Shown here piece after piece: positions 33,964 to 46,182 of a DNA stretch of 64,000 bases; positions within the stretch are counted from its first letter, which is position 1, and each line of letters begins with the position of its first letter. The position numbers and the translations under genes are program-made. Source of the DNA: Pleurotus ostreatus/Saccharomyces cerevisiae fusant (lineage: Eukaryota > Opisthokonta); contig JAMQCK010000003.1 in assembly GCA_024196135.1 (NCBI GenBank), forward strand, positions 307,888-371,887, written 5' to 3'. The notes under the pieces were generated by a model. It worked only from the letters and a program-made list of their open reading frames with translations. It did not search any database and had not been told where the DNA came from.

Positions 33964-35611
33964 ATGCTGCTCGCCATGGGCCCCGTGCTCGGGAGGATGG
34001 GCGCGTCGGTGCTGCTGCTGCTGTCCGGCGCGTCACTGCTGTGCTGGACGGTCGCGCGCGTGGAGACCGTGCCGACGAGTATGCTCGCCTTCGTGCCCTC
34101 GAGGATCCCAAAGGCGTTCTCGATGGCCGCGTACGGCGACTCGGACACGCCCTGGGGCGTGCAGAGCGTGCTGTCGGGGAATGCGTCGTCGTTGCTGAGG
34201 GGTGCGTGGTTTTGCTTAGGCGTTGAAGAAGAAGAAGCTGAGAGAGAGACTTGCAGATAATTTACGCCCGGACGAGTTGTACGTCACGCAGTGGGGGATG
34301 GGATTGGGCATGAGTATGTCTTTTGTTCGAGCGATTTGTGGCTTTTGCTAACCGTGTCGTAGCGAACCAGTTCCTGGGCATGGTAGGAGTAACTTCTGCG
34401 CGCCGAAACTACGTGCTCATCGATGGCACCCCTTCCCTCAGCTAAATCTAATCTACATCGGACTTCTCACCACGCGAGTCCCGGTCGTGCCTCCGTTCCT
34501 CGCGAACAAACACATCGGTGCGTCTGCATACTCCGTACTCGCGAGCTAGCAATCTGACGTACCCCTCAGCCGGTGACGAACTTCTACCCTTCGGCGAGGT
34601 CTTCGATCTCACCCACCTGCGCGCTCAACTCCGCGTGCCCGTCATCGACTGGCGCGACATTAAGCCCTCCAACGAGACCCGCGAAGAGATGCACTGCTGG
34701 GCGCTGCACAAAGCCATGCCCGCCGCCATCACCGCTAGCCTCGGCGTCAACGCCTCGTACTCGGAGCTGCCAAAGTCGGCTATGGGGAAGAAGCACCACC
34801 TGCTCGTCGCGCTTGCCGATGTGGTGTACCCGAGCCATATGGTCACCCAGCAGCGTCAGTCCCTACCTGGTGCGTACGTGCAGAACCCGCCGGACAAGCA
34901 CATCGCCTGCTTCGACTATCTGTACTTCGCGTCTTCCTCTGGAGAGCATCTGGACTGGGACGAGGGTCTGTCCTGGCCCGCTTGGCGTATGGTCGGGCAG
35001 TACCTGCGGTTCGCACCGAAGGTAATGGACATGGCGCGCGAGCACCTTCGGAGGGCTATGGAATTGCCCGCGTTCGCTGAGATACCACCGGTACGTCGCC
35101 CGTTACACAACCGTTCGTTTTCTGATGCCGTCTAATCAGTTCATCTCTGTTCATATGCGACGGGGCGATTTTGGGCAATGGTGCAAAGGCGTCCCCGAGA
35201 ACGAATGCTTCCCTGCGATGCCCGCGTACGTCCGACGTGTGCAAGAGGTAAAGGACGACCTGGCGAGTCGCGGAGTGCACGTAGAGCACGTCGTCGTCCA
35301 GTCTAGTCAGTGCATCATTACTCGCGACCTGCGCCGTCTTACTGACTGACTCGTGCCTCACAGACGAACGGGACCCCGGTTTCTGGCAAGACCTGAAAGC
35401 GCTCGGCTACTCTTTCGCCGAATATACCACCGAGGAACAGGAAGGCTGGTGGGCGATTGTGCTCGACGCCTGCATTCAGTCTCTGGCGTCAGGATTCATC
35501 GGCACTGCGCATTCTACTGTCAGCCTGATTAGCGAGAGGAGGGTTCAGGAGTGGAGCGGGGGTCCGACGCGCATGGTGAAGTGGGGCAAACTTGGGGCAG
35601 ACGATCACTAG
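33964..35611 (+). CDS. O-fucosyltransferase-like type II membrane protein, copy 1
   Basis: Seven exons: 33964-34201, 34257-34313, 34363-34382 (20 bases), 34442-34517, 34570-35090, 35140-35305 and 35364-35611; 441 residues. An N-terminal anchor (GASVLLLLSGASLLCWTV) is followed by a lumenal domain. The segment NQFLGM-LNLIYIGLLTTRVPV matches the donor-site start of GDP-fucose protein O-fucosyltransferases (often GN-x-L-x-x-x), and FISVHMRRGDF matches their H-x-R-R-G-D-F motif, where the Arg contacts GDP-fucose. The end has STVSLISERR, like the conserved serine/threonine block of the family. By these motifs it would transfer fucose or a related sugar in the ER/Golgi. The acceptor is unknown, and the family in fungi is poorly characterised. 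Copy 2 follows directly. Confidence 0.75.
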
Positions 35612-35937
35612 AATATTGTATCGAATATCTCGACGAGACTGTAACATGGACAATTGTAGACTAGAAGCAAACTATCCTTCGTTATCCTCCTTCGCAATCG
35701 GGCGTGCAGGATTGAAGCGCTCGCTCGGCCAACTCCGAAGACAAACAAGTTGCACGTGCCGTGCCTTTATGACCCGATAAGGCAATTTTTGTACCTTGGA
35801 GAATTCTTCCATGCATATCGATTTTTTGACAGCCGCGCCGATCTGCTACCGTGCCGCCCCCTATGTAGCGCCCTAGCACGACTGCGAGAATAGATGCTTT
35901 GCACGCCCGCCGTCCTTCCCGTCCCCCACGTCCCCCC
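35612..35937. other. Spacer between tandem fucosyltransferase-like genes
   Basis: 326 bases holding the 3' end of copy 1 and the promoter of copy 2. Nothing else seen. Confidence 0.5.
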
Positions 35938-37603
35938 ATGTCGCCTGCGAGCACCTTCGGCAGCGGCAGGCGCGTCGCGGTCGCGCTGGTCACCGTTGCG
36001 ATCGTGTTTCTGCTGCCGCTGACTGTCTATCGGTCGTCCCCCGCCGCGGATGTCTCACTGGCCCCATCCGCAAGCGTCGCGCTCGTCGGGGAGAGTCAGC
36101 CCTGGGACAGCCGGCATTTTGTCCGGCCCTCGAAAACTGGCGCGGCGTCTTTCAAGGGTGCGCGATAGGTCTGAGGTTGGGTGGACGGGGAGCTGATTAT
36201 CGGTCAACCCAGACAAGTTGAGAGCAGACGTCAAGTACTTGGTCCAATGGGGCGGCCCCGTAGGCTTCAGTGAGTGTTCATTTGCGTTCAGGATGTGAGG
36301 CCAATCCTAAAGCGTCTTAGGCAACCAGATCATCTCTCAAGTAGGTCTTCTTCGTCTTTCTAACAGCCTCTTCGAGGCCGCGGTGCTGACCCAAGATCCA
36401 GTTCCACATTCTTTACCTTGCGCTGCTCTCGGAGCGCGTACCCATCATTCCACCTTTCATCGCTAACGGGCATGTCGGTCAGTGCGCACTAGCTCTCATT
36501 TCCTTCTCTTTTACTTACCCAGTCCCTCGCTACAGGCTTTGACGAACCACTTCTCTCTTTCAGCGACGTCTTCGACCTCGACCACCTCCGCGCTCAACTG
36601 CGTGCACCAGTCCTAGAATGGTCCGACGTCCAAGCTAGCGATGGCGCATTAGATACCCTCGGCTGTTGGGCGCTCGCCAACTGGCACGAAGCCGCGCAAA
36701 CGCCCATGGACTTCTCGCACGCCCTCGGCGTCGACGTCGTCTACACCCCCGTCCCCCACGACCCGCGGAGCGAGTACATGTACGCCACGGAGACGGTCGC
36801 CGAGCTCGTGCATCCCGGGTCCGCGCTCTCACAGGTGTATCGATCGACGTCCGAGGCCTCGGAGGCGTCGCTATCGCCCGACGACCACCTAGCGTGCTTC
36901 GACTTCACGTACTTCGTGTCGTCGACGGCGGATCTGAATTTGGACCATGGCGCGGGCTCGTACTGGCCTGCGTGGTGGATGGCGGGACGGCATGTGCGGT
37001 TTACGCGCGCGGTACGAGAGCGGGCACAGGTTCAGCTGCGTCGAGCGTTTGCGCTGTCGTCGGGGGATGCTGTTCCAAGCGTGAGTTTTGCCTTTGTTAA
37101 TCGTGCTCAATTGCTGACGACTGCCTTCCGTAGTTCATCTCTGTCCACGTACGACGAGGTGACTTCGTCGACGTATGTGGTGATGTGCCCATGAGCGAGT
37201 GCTTTGCCCCTCTATCGGCCTACGTCAGGCGCGTGCAAGAGGTGCAGGAGGAGCTAGAACAGCGAGAGGGCATTCCCGTTCAGCGCATCATCGTGTCATC
37301 TAGTGCGTCCACTTTGCGGTTCTACGAGGGCTTGGACTAATTATCGATGCAGACGAGCATGACCCAACGTTTTGGTCTGAAATCGAGCGCCTCGGATGGG
37401 CGCACATCGACTATGGCACGGGGGACACCAACGGCGGCTGGTGGGGGATCATACTCGACACCTGCATCCAGTCTATGAGCGACGGCTTCGTGGGTACCTG
37501 GCATTCGACTGTGAGCGAACTCAGCGAGCGGAGGGTGCAGAGCTGGAACAATGGGCCGACGCGGATGGTGCGATGGGGACGACTGGGTGCTGATGACCAC
37601 TGA
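35938..37603 (+). CDS. O-fucosyltransferase-like type II membrane protein, copy 2
   Basis: Seven exons: 35938-36157, 36213-36269, 36321-36340 (20 bases), 36402-36477, 36536-37080, 37134-37302 and 37353-37603; 445 residues. It has the same order of parts as copy 1: anchor (VAVALVTVAIVFLLPLTVY), donor-site block SNQIISQFHILYLALLSERV, acceptor-side block CFDFTYFVSSTADL, FISVHVRRGDF, and the ending RRVQSWNNGPTRMVRWGRL, nearly the same as copy 1. Exons 2, 3 and 4 have exactly the same lengths in both copies (57, 20 and 76 bases) with the same phases, so the pair arose by tandem duplication. The N-termini and the middle (residues about 150-270) have diverged strongly, which suggests different acceptors or drift after duplication. 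Confidence 0.75.
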
Positions 37604-38012
37604 CATGGGTATACTATGTGATGATTACTGACTACGAGGGGAGGGGGCATACTATCTGTAGATATCCGGCGTGACTACTGTACTGGTACTGACTTAGAAA
37701 TACACTCACGGCAGTTGGCAAAGGGAAAGGCGCTAGGCTCGTTGCGATCAGGCTGCCTGCGTGACCGCCTTTTGCTGTCACATACGTCCTCGTCTCTCCC
37801 TGTCGCCGATACCGATCTGCCCTTGACTGCTATATTCTCCCTTGCGGCCGTCCCATTGCTTGCCACGACCTGCGTCTCCCTCCGGTAGAGGGCTACGTCA
37901 AAGTAGGTACGAGCGCTTATAGCACTCGTGGGAACCATATGCTCATAGATCAAACCGGCAGTGCCCCTCGCATACATCTGCTCGCTCCTCCCATGAGGTT
38001 GCATGCCTCGTC
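37604..38012. other. Intergenic spacer
   Basis: 409 bases between co-directional genes. Promoter of the exchanger gene expected. No distinct motif identified. Confidence 0.45.
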
Positions 38013-40510
38013 ATGTCCAACAATTCCGCTAAACTGCTCTTCGTCGTAGCGCTCTGTATAAATGTTGCGCTCTGGTCTCGCAGTCGCTATGCGGAGGTAG
38101 CCCCGGCGCACACGAGCACACTTGGCCTGATCAAGCGTTTCGTGGAGGGGGCGGACGACGAGCCGGCAGGAGAGGTGCGTAGCAGGTGTACTACCTCAGC
38201 ATACCACTGAACACCGGTTTAGTGTCGCCCCCTTTCCTTCCCGACCGCCGAGCAGTGTGCACACATCATCACCAGCTGCCCGGGCTCGCGCACATTCCTA
38301 TCCATCAACTACCTCAAGCACTACTTCTGCACCGCCGAGCCCCTGCGGCCCGCCGCCTTCGCCGGCCTCGTCCTCTGGCTCGTCTTCCTCTTCTCCACCC
38401 TCGGCATCAGCGCCTCCGACTTCTTCACCCCGAACCTCGCGACCATCGCGCAGATCCTCGGCCTGGACGAGAACGTCGCGGGCGTCACCTTCCTCGCGTT
38501 CGGCAACGGCTCCCCCGATGTGTTCTCCACCTTCTCCGCGATGCGCGCGAACTCGGGCAGCCTGGCGATTGGGGAGCTGCTCGGCGCGGCGACGTTCATC
38601 GTGTCGTGCGTCGTGGGCTCGATGTGCATCATCAAGCCGTTCCGCGTTGACCGGGGCCCCTTCCTGCGCGACGTGTGCTTCTTCACGACGGCGGTGACCC
38701 TGACGTTTATCATCCTCTGGGACGGCTGGATCCGGCCTTGGGAGGCCGGGTCGTTGGTCGTGCTGTACTTTGTGTACGTTGCTGTGGTGGTCGTCGGCAC
38801 CTGGTGGCGACAGCGGAGAAGGCGCCTGCTCGAGGCGGAGGCGCTCATTCGAGCTGAATACCAGGACGATGAGATGCCCCCTCCGCCTGCGTGGGACGAG
38901 CCTTACCGGGACGATCGTACGTGGCCCGCTGAAGCTCCGCTTCGCACACTGACGCCCCTCCAGCAACCAGCGTGCCCTCCCTGACCGTTACATCCCCCTC
39001 CACACCTACTCGTCCACGCGCCAAGTCCACTCCAGGCCCTCCCCGCTTGCAGATCGACCTTCCGCCCAGACCGTCCTCGCAGCACCGTACCTCCAACCCG
39101 TCAAGCCCGCAATTCTCCCAAATGCCTTCCTTCTCTCTCATCGGGGCACTCGAGTTCCGAAGTGTCGTCTCTTCGCTGCAGAATCAGGCGTCAGGATCGC
39201 AGCTCAGCGTGTTTGATACGCCCGTGACACCATATGCTGGCGGGCACTACCACTCCCCCGTGCACCACCACCCGCCCCGTTCCCGGTCACATACGCCCCA
39301 GCCGACGGACGAGAATCCCTGGGACGCGACACTCGGCCTCCCGCTCGATGACCGCCCGCCGCGCAGCCCATCTCCCAGCGACCAGCACGACTACAACACA
39401 GAGGACACGACAATCCACTCCGCCATGCCGCTCGACTACCAGTCCGACAACGAGGCGCAGATCACGAAGCCCTCGCGAATACACATCCTGCGCGGCGCCG
39501 CGCACGTCCTCTTCCCCTCGCTGCACGGCTTCCGGGAGAAGAGCGTGCTGGGGCAGGTCGCGTCGCTGTTTGCCGCGCCGGCGCTGTTGATGTTGACGCT
39601 GACGCTGCCTGTGGTTGTGACGCCGTACAATGGGGACATGAATGGGCACGAGAAGGGTTTTGATACGAGCACGCGCAATTTGGTGGACTTCGAGGAGGAG
39701 GGCATTGAGCGGACGCTTGTGGCGGAAGAGGAGCGGGAGGAAGAGTTGCATGGTGTGGGCTTCAACAAGTGGTTAATGGCGGCGCAGTGCGTATTCGGGC
39801 CGCTGTTCTGTATCGGTGTCCTGTTTGGTGAGTTCAGCGCTTTGGTTCGCCGCGCACTTGCTGACTCTTATGCAGCTGGGCACTCACACCGCGGTTGGCT
39901 ACTACTGGCGAGCGTCATTGCCGGGCTGACCATTGGCATCATGGTGACTGTCTTCGGAGACAAAGGGGACAACCCAACCTTCCGCATGGTGCGCTGCTCG
40001 ATGGGTTTCCTCGTTGCCGTTGTTTGGATCATGGCCATCGCAGACGAGGTCGTCGACGTGCTCCAGGTCGGTGCTCAATCCACTATACTCAGCCTCTCCT
40101 AATTCCCTTCCTAGACCTTCGGCTTCATCTTTGGCCTTTCCGACGCTATCATCGGCCTGACCATCTTCGCGGTGGGCAACTCCCTCGCCGACCTTGTCGC
40201 CAACATGTCCGTAGCCGTCTTCGCCCCCATCATGGGCTTCAGTGCGTGCTTCGGGGGCCCCATGCTCAACATCCTTCTCGGTGTTGGTATCTCCGGCTCG
40301 TACGTGACCTCGCAGACGGGGACGCCGTACAAGCTGGACTACTCGCGCACGCTCGTGGTCAGCACCATCGGTCTCTTGTTTGTGCTGGCAAGCACGCTGC
40401 TGTTCGTGCCGTTCAATGGGTACTATCTCACGCGGAAGTGGGGCGTGTTCCTCATTGCGTCGTACGTGGCGATTATGACCTTGAATATTGTGGTGGAGTT
40501 GAAGGGGTAG
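38013..40510 (+). CDS. Cation/calcium exchanger (CaCA superfamily, NCKX/NCLX-like)
   Basis: Exons 38013-38174, 38223-38916, 38964-39827, 39876-40066 and 40115-40510 give 768 residues. Two alpha-repeats carry the ion-binding motifs: GVTFLAFGNGSPDVFS in the first half and GLTIFAVGNSLADLVANM in the second. Each half has about five membrane helices; between them is a cytosolic loop of about 330 residues rich in Pro, Ser and His (for example HYHSPVHHHPPRSRSH). An N-terminal hydrophobic segment (LLFVVALCINVALW) is a probable signal anchor. The order and the GNGSPD motif place it with the cation/Ca2+ exchangers related to mitochondrial NCLX and yeast YDL206W. It would move Ca2+ against Na+, K+ or H+; ion choice and membrane are not shown. 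The 48-base intron at 39828 is in frame and easily missed. Confidence 0.9.
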
Positions 40511-40744
40511 TGGAAGGGTAGGAGAGAGACGTGCAAGGCCATCTTTACTTATGTTCCGTGATGACTGTTTCTGTAATAAGTGCTTTCGCTTGTGCTTGCA
40601 TCGTACATACACTCTCACAGTGGACTAATACATGATTTTTGGATGCTTCCTGACTTGAGGACGCACGAACCGGAGGCTGCGCCACCCGGGCCGATGTTGC
40701 CGTTCATCGTCAGCCGCAGCGCTGACGACTTGCTTCTACCCACC
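40511..40744. other. Short intergenic spacer
   Basis: The frame of the next gene is open upstream and has an ATG at 40643 as an alternative start; no clear promoter motif. Confidence 0.4.
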
Positions 40745-41813
40745 ATGGCCACCAACACGGGTCTTTGCCTCGCCTGCTCATCATCGCTGCCGCCTAAGTC
40801 ATACGATTCTGCCTTTCACACCAACTGCTGTCGTCGCCCGATCTGCCCATCCTGCCTTTCGTCCAACCCTCGCTTAGCAAGATATGATCCTTGCCTCGCC
40901 TGCTTGAGCGGTGTTGGTGTAGTCGGGCACTCCGGCGCCGCGGCACAGTCGTCTACCTTGAGCACGCCAGTCAACATTGACGGGGGACTCAAGGATGAAG
41001 ACACCTTCGTCCTAGGCTCGGACGATGATGATGACGAAGACGACTCAGACGCACGCGATCCCCCTCCAGCGTATGAACAAGTAGAACCAGCGCCATGTCC
41101 AGCGATCATTGCACCCGAGACTGCGCCTACAGACGCACAAGACGCTCAGTCTGATCCACCAGACGTCCAGCACGCGGTAGATGAGCCATTGAAGTACTAC
41201 CTCAAGCGCGGAGACACCCTCCAGGGGATATCCTTCAAGTTTGCTGTGGATGTGCGTGTCCTTCCCGCGCTGCTGCTGCCTTACTCACTTGTATCGATCG
41301 TAGGGACGGGAACTCTGCAAGCTCAACACATTACCCCCCAGCACCCTTAGCACAACACCCCATCTTCTACACACTCGCACATTCCTGATTCTACCGCCAT
41401 CCGCGCGTAGCAAGCTCGCCGCATCGCAAACACCACAAGAAGCAGCACAGCACGAAGCCAGGCGAGCACGACAACGCGCGGAGAAGCGACTGCAGACGCT
41501 CACCAAGGAGGCAGATTGGCGAGTGGCGCGGGCGTACATCGCTCTGGCTGATGGCAATGACGCGGAGCGCGACGCGAAGATGAAGGAAGTGGGTACCGTG
41601 CATTCCGGTCCGTGTGCTGGTACTTCTCGCTTGGAGAGATACGCCGTAGAGCAGTATCTCGAGGACGATGAGTGGGAAGCCAATGAACGACGGGCCGGAA
41701 GGCAGCCGCGTCTGCCCTCGCTGCCTTCGTCATCAGCAGGGCCACCGAAGGATCGCCACTGGTGGAAAAGAGCGTCCCTCTCCAGTGTGTACCTTTTCCA
41801 AGCTTTTCCTTGA
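40745..41813 (+). CDS. Intracellular LysM protein with N-terminal zinc-binding module
   Basis: Exons 40745-41251 and 41304-41813 give 338 residues. No signal peptide. Residues 8-53 contain the pattern C-x2-C-x13-H-x2-C-x5-C-x2-C-x12-C-x2-C (first pair CLAC, last pair CLAC), a cross-brace or treble-clef-like zinc site resembling RING/FYVE types. A Ser/Asp-rich acidic linker (DDDDDEDDSD) follows. A LysM domain starts at YYLKRGDTLQGISFKFAVD and continues across the intron as GRELCKLNTL; the intron splits the domain. The C-terminal part is a charged helix (ARRARQRAEKRLQTL) probably forming a coiled coil. LysM domains inside the cell (LYSMD type) are known, but their ligand is not. The start at 40745 has a Kozak-like context; 40643 would add 34 residues. 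Confidence 0.8.
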
Positions 41814-42490
41814 TAGCCCTTGGCACATATTATACTCCTGTCCGTCGCGCTTATCTCTCGTACAGACGCTGTACATAGGCCTCGGGAGAATGCACTGGGC
41901 TTGAGGAGCCTCTTGTCCGAACCATTCAACCAATAGTGATGCCCGAGTTCGCGCGTTCCGCCAGGGCGCGATCATCCCTCCGGCCAAAGCGCTGCGTCCG
42001 AAGGCGCGCAGCGGCGGTCAGGGGGGACGCGGAAGTTATCGAAGGCTTAGGTTCTCGGCGAGATAGAGGCGCCCAACGTCAAGGCCATTGCCGCTTCGCA
42101 CTTATCGCGCTCTCCGCATGTCCGCCCCCGCCGATAAACGAATGATCAGCGCGTGGCTATCTCATCGCATTCGGTACGGCTTCGCTGTCCCCTTGCAGAG
42201 CGTCTCGTTGATGTCGCCACCGTGCAGGTTCTTTGGCCACTACTCGCGCAGTTCTTAGTGTATTGTGTCAGTTTGAGCTGAGGCGTGAAGAGCACGACCT
42301 TTGCACGTGACGAAGGTTGAACTTTGGAGGCATTTCTGCCCAAGCCAGTATTTTCGAGCTGCTATCGGGCGGACGCCCCACCGCCCACATGATAAGCTTC
42401 CCTCCGCCACCTTAAGAAGCGCGGCATGATAGGTGACCTCTTTACCTGCCCATCTCCCCCTCCCTCGCCAGGCCCTCTCCCGCCCTCACC
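41814..42490. other. Intergenic, promoter of the peptide transporter gene
   Basis: 677 bases. Contains a GATAAG at 42391-42396, about 95 bases before the ATG. No gene seen. Confidence 0.5.
42391..42396 (+). promoter_or_regulatory. Possible GATA-factor site
   Basis: GATAAG, the core bound by fungal nitrogen-control GATA factors (AreA/Gln3 type), lies 95 bases upstream of the oligopeptide transporter ATG; a reverse-orientation GATAG core occurs at about 42362-42366. Peptide transporters are commonly under nitrogen control, but six-base matches occur by chance. Confidence 0.3.
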
Positions 42491-45400
42491 ATGCAGGAGA
42501 AGAAGGAGAACCAGGACTTTGTCGGCCAGCTCCCCGAGCTGGGACCGGTGTCGCCCATGAACCGGTCAGACTCTTTCGACAAGCTGTCGGAGAAGAACGA
42601 GAAGGACGACGACGTCGAGGCGATCGTGCAGGAGGCGGGCGAGGTTCACATCGAGAAGGCTGAGGACGTCGCCGTGCAAGTCATCAGCGCGCGCGACGAC
42701 CCCGAACTGCCCGTCTTTACCTTCCGCGCCATCTTCCTTGGCATCGGGCTCAGTGCGTTCACCTCGGTATGTCCATGCACGTCTATATGTGAGGGAGTAG
42801 CATCGCTGATATCCATTCCCCGCAGGTGCTCGCGACGATTTACACCTTTAAGCCGCAGAACGCGTCCGTCTCGCAGCTCTTCTGCCTGATCATCGCCTAT
42901 GTGCTCGGGACGGCCATGCACACTGTAATGCCCTCGCGTGGTTTCTGGCGTTATCTCAACCCCGGGCCCTTCTCCATCAAGTGCGTTGCCTCGTCCGCAC
43001 TATGTTCGGCGGCGGGCAAAGCTAATCATCGCGCTGAATAGAGAGCACACGATCATCGTCATCATGTCCTCGACGGCGTCTAACGTCGCACTCGGGATGG
43101 AGATTGTCGCAGCTTTGGGTATGTTGTCGGCTGGCAGATGATTACAGCTACTGACGCTCGCGACAGACCTCTTCTACAATATTAGACTGAACCCGGCAGT
43201 GGCGATGTTCCAGATCTTCGCCTCGCAGATGATCGGCTATGGTGTTGCCGGAATGTGTATGTAGCCTCTGCTTCATGCGATGCGCGTAACTCACCTGAAT
43301 CTTAGTGCGGACGTTCCTCGTCTACCCGACTTAGTATGCCTTGTCTTCTGGCGTGTTGCGCTCATACTGACGGCATCCCTAGCGCATTCTTCCCGACGTA
43401 CATCTCCGTCGTCAACTTGCTGCAGTCCCTCCACTTCCACGGCTCCCTCAACGAGAAGAAGCGCAAGTTCTTCTGGCTTGCCGTACGTCTTTTCACACTT
43501 CAAGCCCAGCATTCATACTTATCCCGACATCTCAGTTCGCCGGTATTTTCCTCTGGGAGTGGATCCCGCAGTACCCTTTCCCCCTCCTCACCGCCATCTC
43601 CGTCATCTGCCTGGCGGACAATGGTCGGCACGCATTCCTGCGTAACCTGTTCGGCGCTGGTTCCAGTAATGAGGGCCTCGGGCTCCTGTCCTTCGGCACG
43701 TCGTGGACTCTCATCACCCAGGGCAACCCGCTTGTTTGGCCTCTGCGTACCCGTACGTCATCCCCTCTGCTCTTCGTCTACCACTACCTAACCCATTCTC
43801 CAGAGGTCAACTCCTACCTCGGCATGGCCCTCTGCTACCTCGTCATGACGCTCTGCTACTACAACAACGTCTTCGACGGGCGCAACCTCCCCTGGATGTC
43901 CACCTCCCTCTTCGGCGACGACGGCAAGACGTACGACCAGTCCTCCATCATCACCGCCGACTACCACCTCAACAAGACCGCTCTCGAGGCCGTCGGCCTC
44001 CCGCGCTACACCACGACGTACGCGATCTCGCAGCTGGCGTATAACTTGTCGGTCGGCGCCAGTGTGACGACGATCTTTTTGTGGTACTTCCCGGAGCTGA
44101 AGCAGGCATTTGGGGGTTTTGCGTTCTTGAAGAGGGGGCATGCGAAGCATATCAATGACCCGCATTATAAGGAGATGCAGAAGTATCGTAAGTGGTATTA
44201 TTAGCCTCCACCGCCATCGTTTACTGACGCGCATGCAGCCGAGGTCCCACAATGGGTTTACGCTGCTCTCTGGGTCATCTGTATCGCGGTCTGCATCGGC
44301 TGCAGCTACGGCGGTCCCGGCGGTGTTGTCCTGCAACCCGCCTGGAGTATCCTCGTCTTCTCCAGTACGTCTTCTTGCACTCTGTACAGACGCCCTACCC
44401 TAACACCAAATACAGTTCTCAGCGGCATCATCGCCATCTTCTTGGGCTTCATCAACGCGACAACGGGCATGACGATTCAGGTCAAGTTCGCGCTGCAGAT
44501 CTTGGCGGCGTTCATTCACCCGGGCGAGCCCATGTAAGTTTCCTGAGCGTCCGACTATTCTTCCGCGTGCTCAACTACCCTCCCAGCTCCGTCATGTACG
44601 CCAACCTGTACGGAAACAGCTCGGCCACGCAGACGCTGTACATGTTGCAAGACTTGAAGCTCGCGCAGTACACGAAGGTGCCGCCTCGCTGTGAGTTCAT
44701 TATCCTCCCTATATAGTATTGCATACTTACCTTCTACAGTCACCTTCATCGCGCAGATGCTTGGCTCCATCGTCGGTGCCGTGTTCAACTACACCAGTAC
44801 GTGGCGATCCTTCTCTGTTTGGAAAGTGCTTAACTGACGCCCTCCTCAGTGATGAAGAGCATCGTCTCCACCAACCGCGAAGTCCTCCGGGACCCCACTG
44901 GTACCCGTGTATGGAGCGGCTGGATCATCCAGGGCCTCAACTCCGCGGCCATCGCGATGGGTGCGCTCGGTGAAGAGCTGTTCACCGTGGGCAAGCCGTC
45001 GGGCTACTGGATTATTCCTTTCTCTACGTGCGTATCTCTGTCATCCCCTCTTCTCCTGCACAGTACTGACGTCACACTCACTTGACAGCATCATCGGCTT
45101 CTTCATCCCCCTCCCCTTCTACCTCATCTGGCGCTTCAGCCCGAACAAGAACAGCTTCATCGCCCAGGCCGCGCGCTACATCAACGTGCCCGTGCTCACG
45201 CTCTACATGGGCTACCTGCCATACTCCGTCAACGGCCAGTGGTGGTCCTGCCTCGTCATCGGCTTCGTCTCGCAGTGGTACATGCGCAAGCGGTACCCGG
45301 GGTGGTTCGTCAAATACAACTACCTCTTGTCCGCTGCGTTGGATGGCGGGAGTCAAGTTATCCTGTTCATTCTCAGTTTCGCGGTGTTTGGCGCGAGTGG

Positions 45401-45531
45401 GGAGGAGGTGCCGTTCCCGTACTGGTGCGTTGATTTCTGTGTTGTTTATGATTCGATGCTAACAAAATACTCGCAGGTGGGGTAACCCAGACCCGGCCAA
45501 GCTTTCTGTTGACCGTTGCATGTCAACATAA
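42491..45531 (+). CDS. Oligopeptide transporter, OPT family
   Basis: Fifteen exons: 42491-42766, 42826-42980, 43042-43118, 43167-43256, 43306-43333 (28 bases), 43383-43482, 43536-43752, 43804-44187, 44239-44364, 44416-44533, 44587-44690, 44740-44796, 44850-45027, 45089-45424 and 45477-45531; 766 residues. OPT proteins import small peptides (4-5 residues, glutathione and derivatives) with protons across the plasma membrane. The family motif NPGPF-(S)-IKEHTII is at the second membrane block, followed by 12-16 hydrophobic segments; the late motif KYNYLLSAALDGGSQV is intact. The protein ends with WGNPDPAKLSVDRC, typical of the group. The N-terminal 75 residues are charged and cytosolic, with possible ubiquitination lysines. 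All phases agree. Confidence 0.95.
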
Positions 45532-46182
45532 GAGTAGCTTTTGGCTACGATCTCTCGTGCTTTACGATAGTAGACCACGATACTTCTTTATGATGTACTT
45601 GTAGCTTAGGATCCTGTATGTAGGGCGAATGATGGTACATTTCTGTATACTTCCCAACATAGACGGCAGGCTTGTACACTGCAAACGTGTGATACTCGAG
45701 AATATTCGGGCCCCTGCACTTCCTAGCTGCCTCGAGTATATTCGAGATTCTTACCAGCACCTGCACCGCAATTTACCACTTAGAACAATGGCACGCCCAA
45801 ACGAGGCAACTTCCGGCGATATCGGTTATTGCTATGCGCCGGTCCCGAATGATGTTATGTCGATCTTCAGGTTCCTCTTCGTCTGCAGCCGCCCAGCCGC
45901 TCGGTCGATGATCTGTGATTGGACGCCCTGGAGGGCGTGGCTAGCAGAAATGTGTGCTTTTCATACAGAGAAGACGCTTCACAAAGCTTCCAGGCGCTTC
46001 TGACCAAGCTCGCGGACGAGGCTGAGAAATAGGCTGATCAGGGCCGAATCGGCTACGCGGGACTGGAGTGAAGGCTCCTACTTTATAGCGGACGTGTCTT
46101 TGGCCCCACTTGCATCTTGTTCTGAACGCTCATCGTCGTCTCGCTGTTAACGAATAACTCACGCTCATCGACGCTCATCGCA
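45532..46182. other. Intergenic spacer
   Basis: 651 bases between co-directional genes; no gene. An open frame at 45788-46003 lacks support. Confidence 0.45.

Noticed and set aside
33964..37603. Copy 2 of the fucosyltransferase-like pair as a pseudogene
   Set aside because: All seven exons keep phase, splice sites are canonical and motifs are intact.
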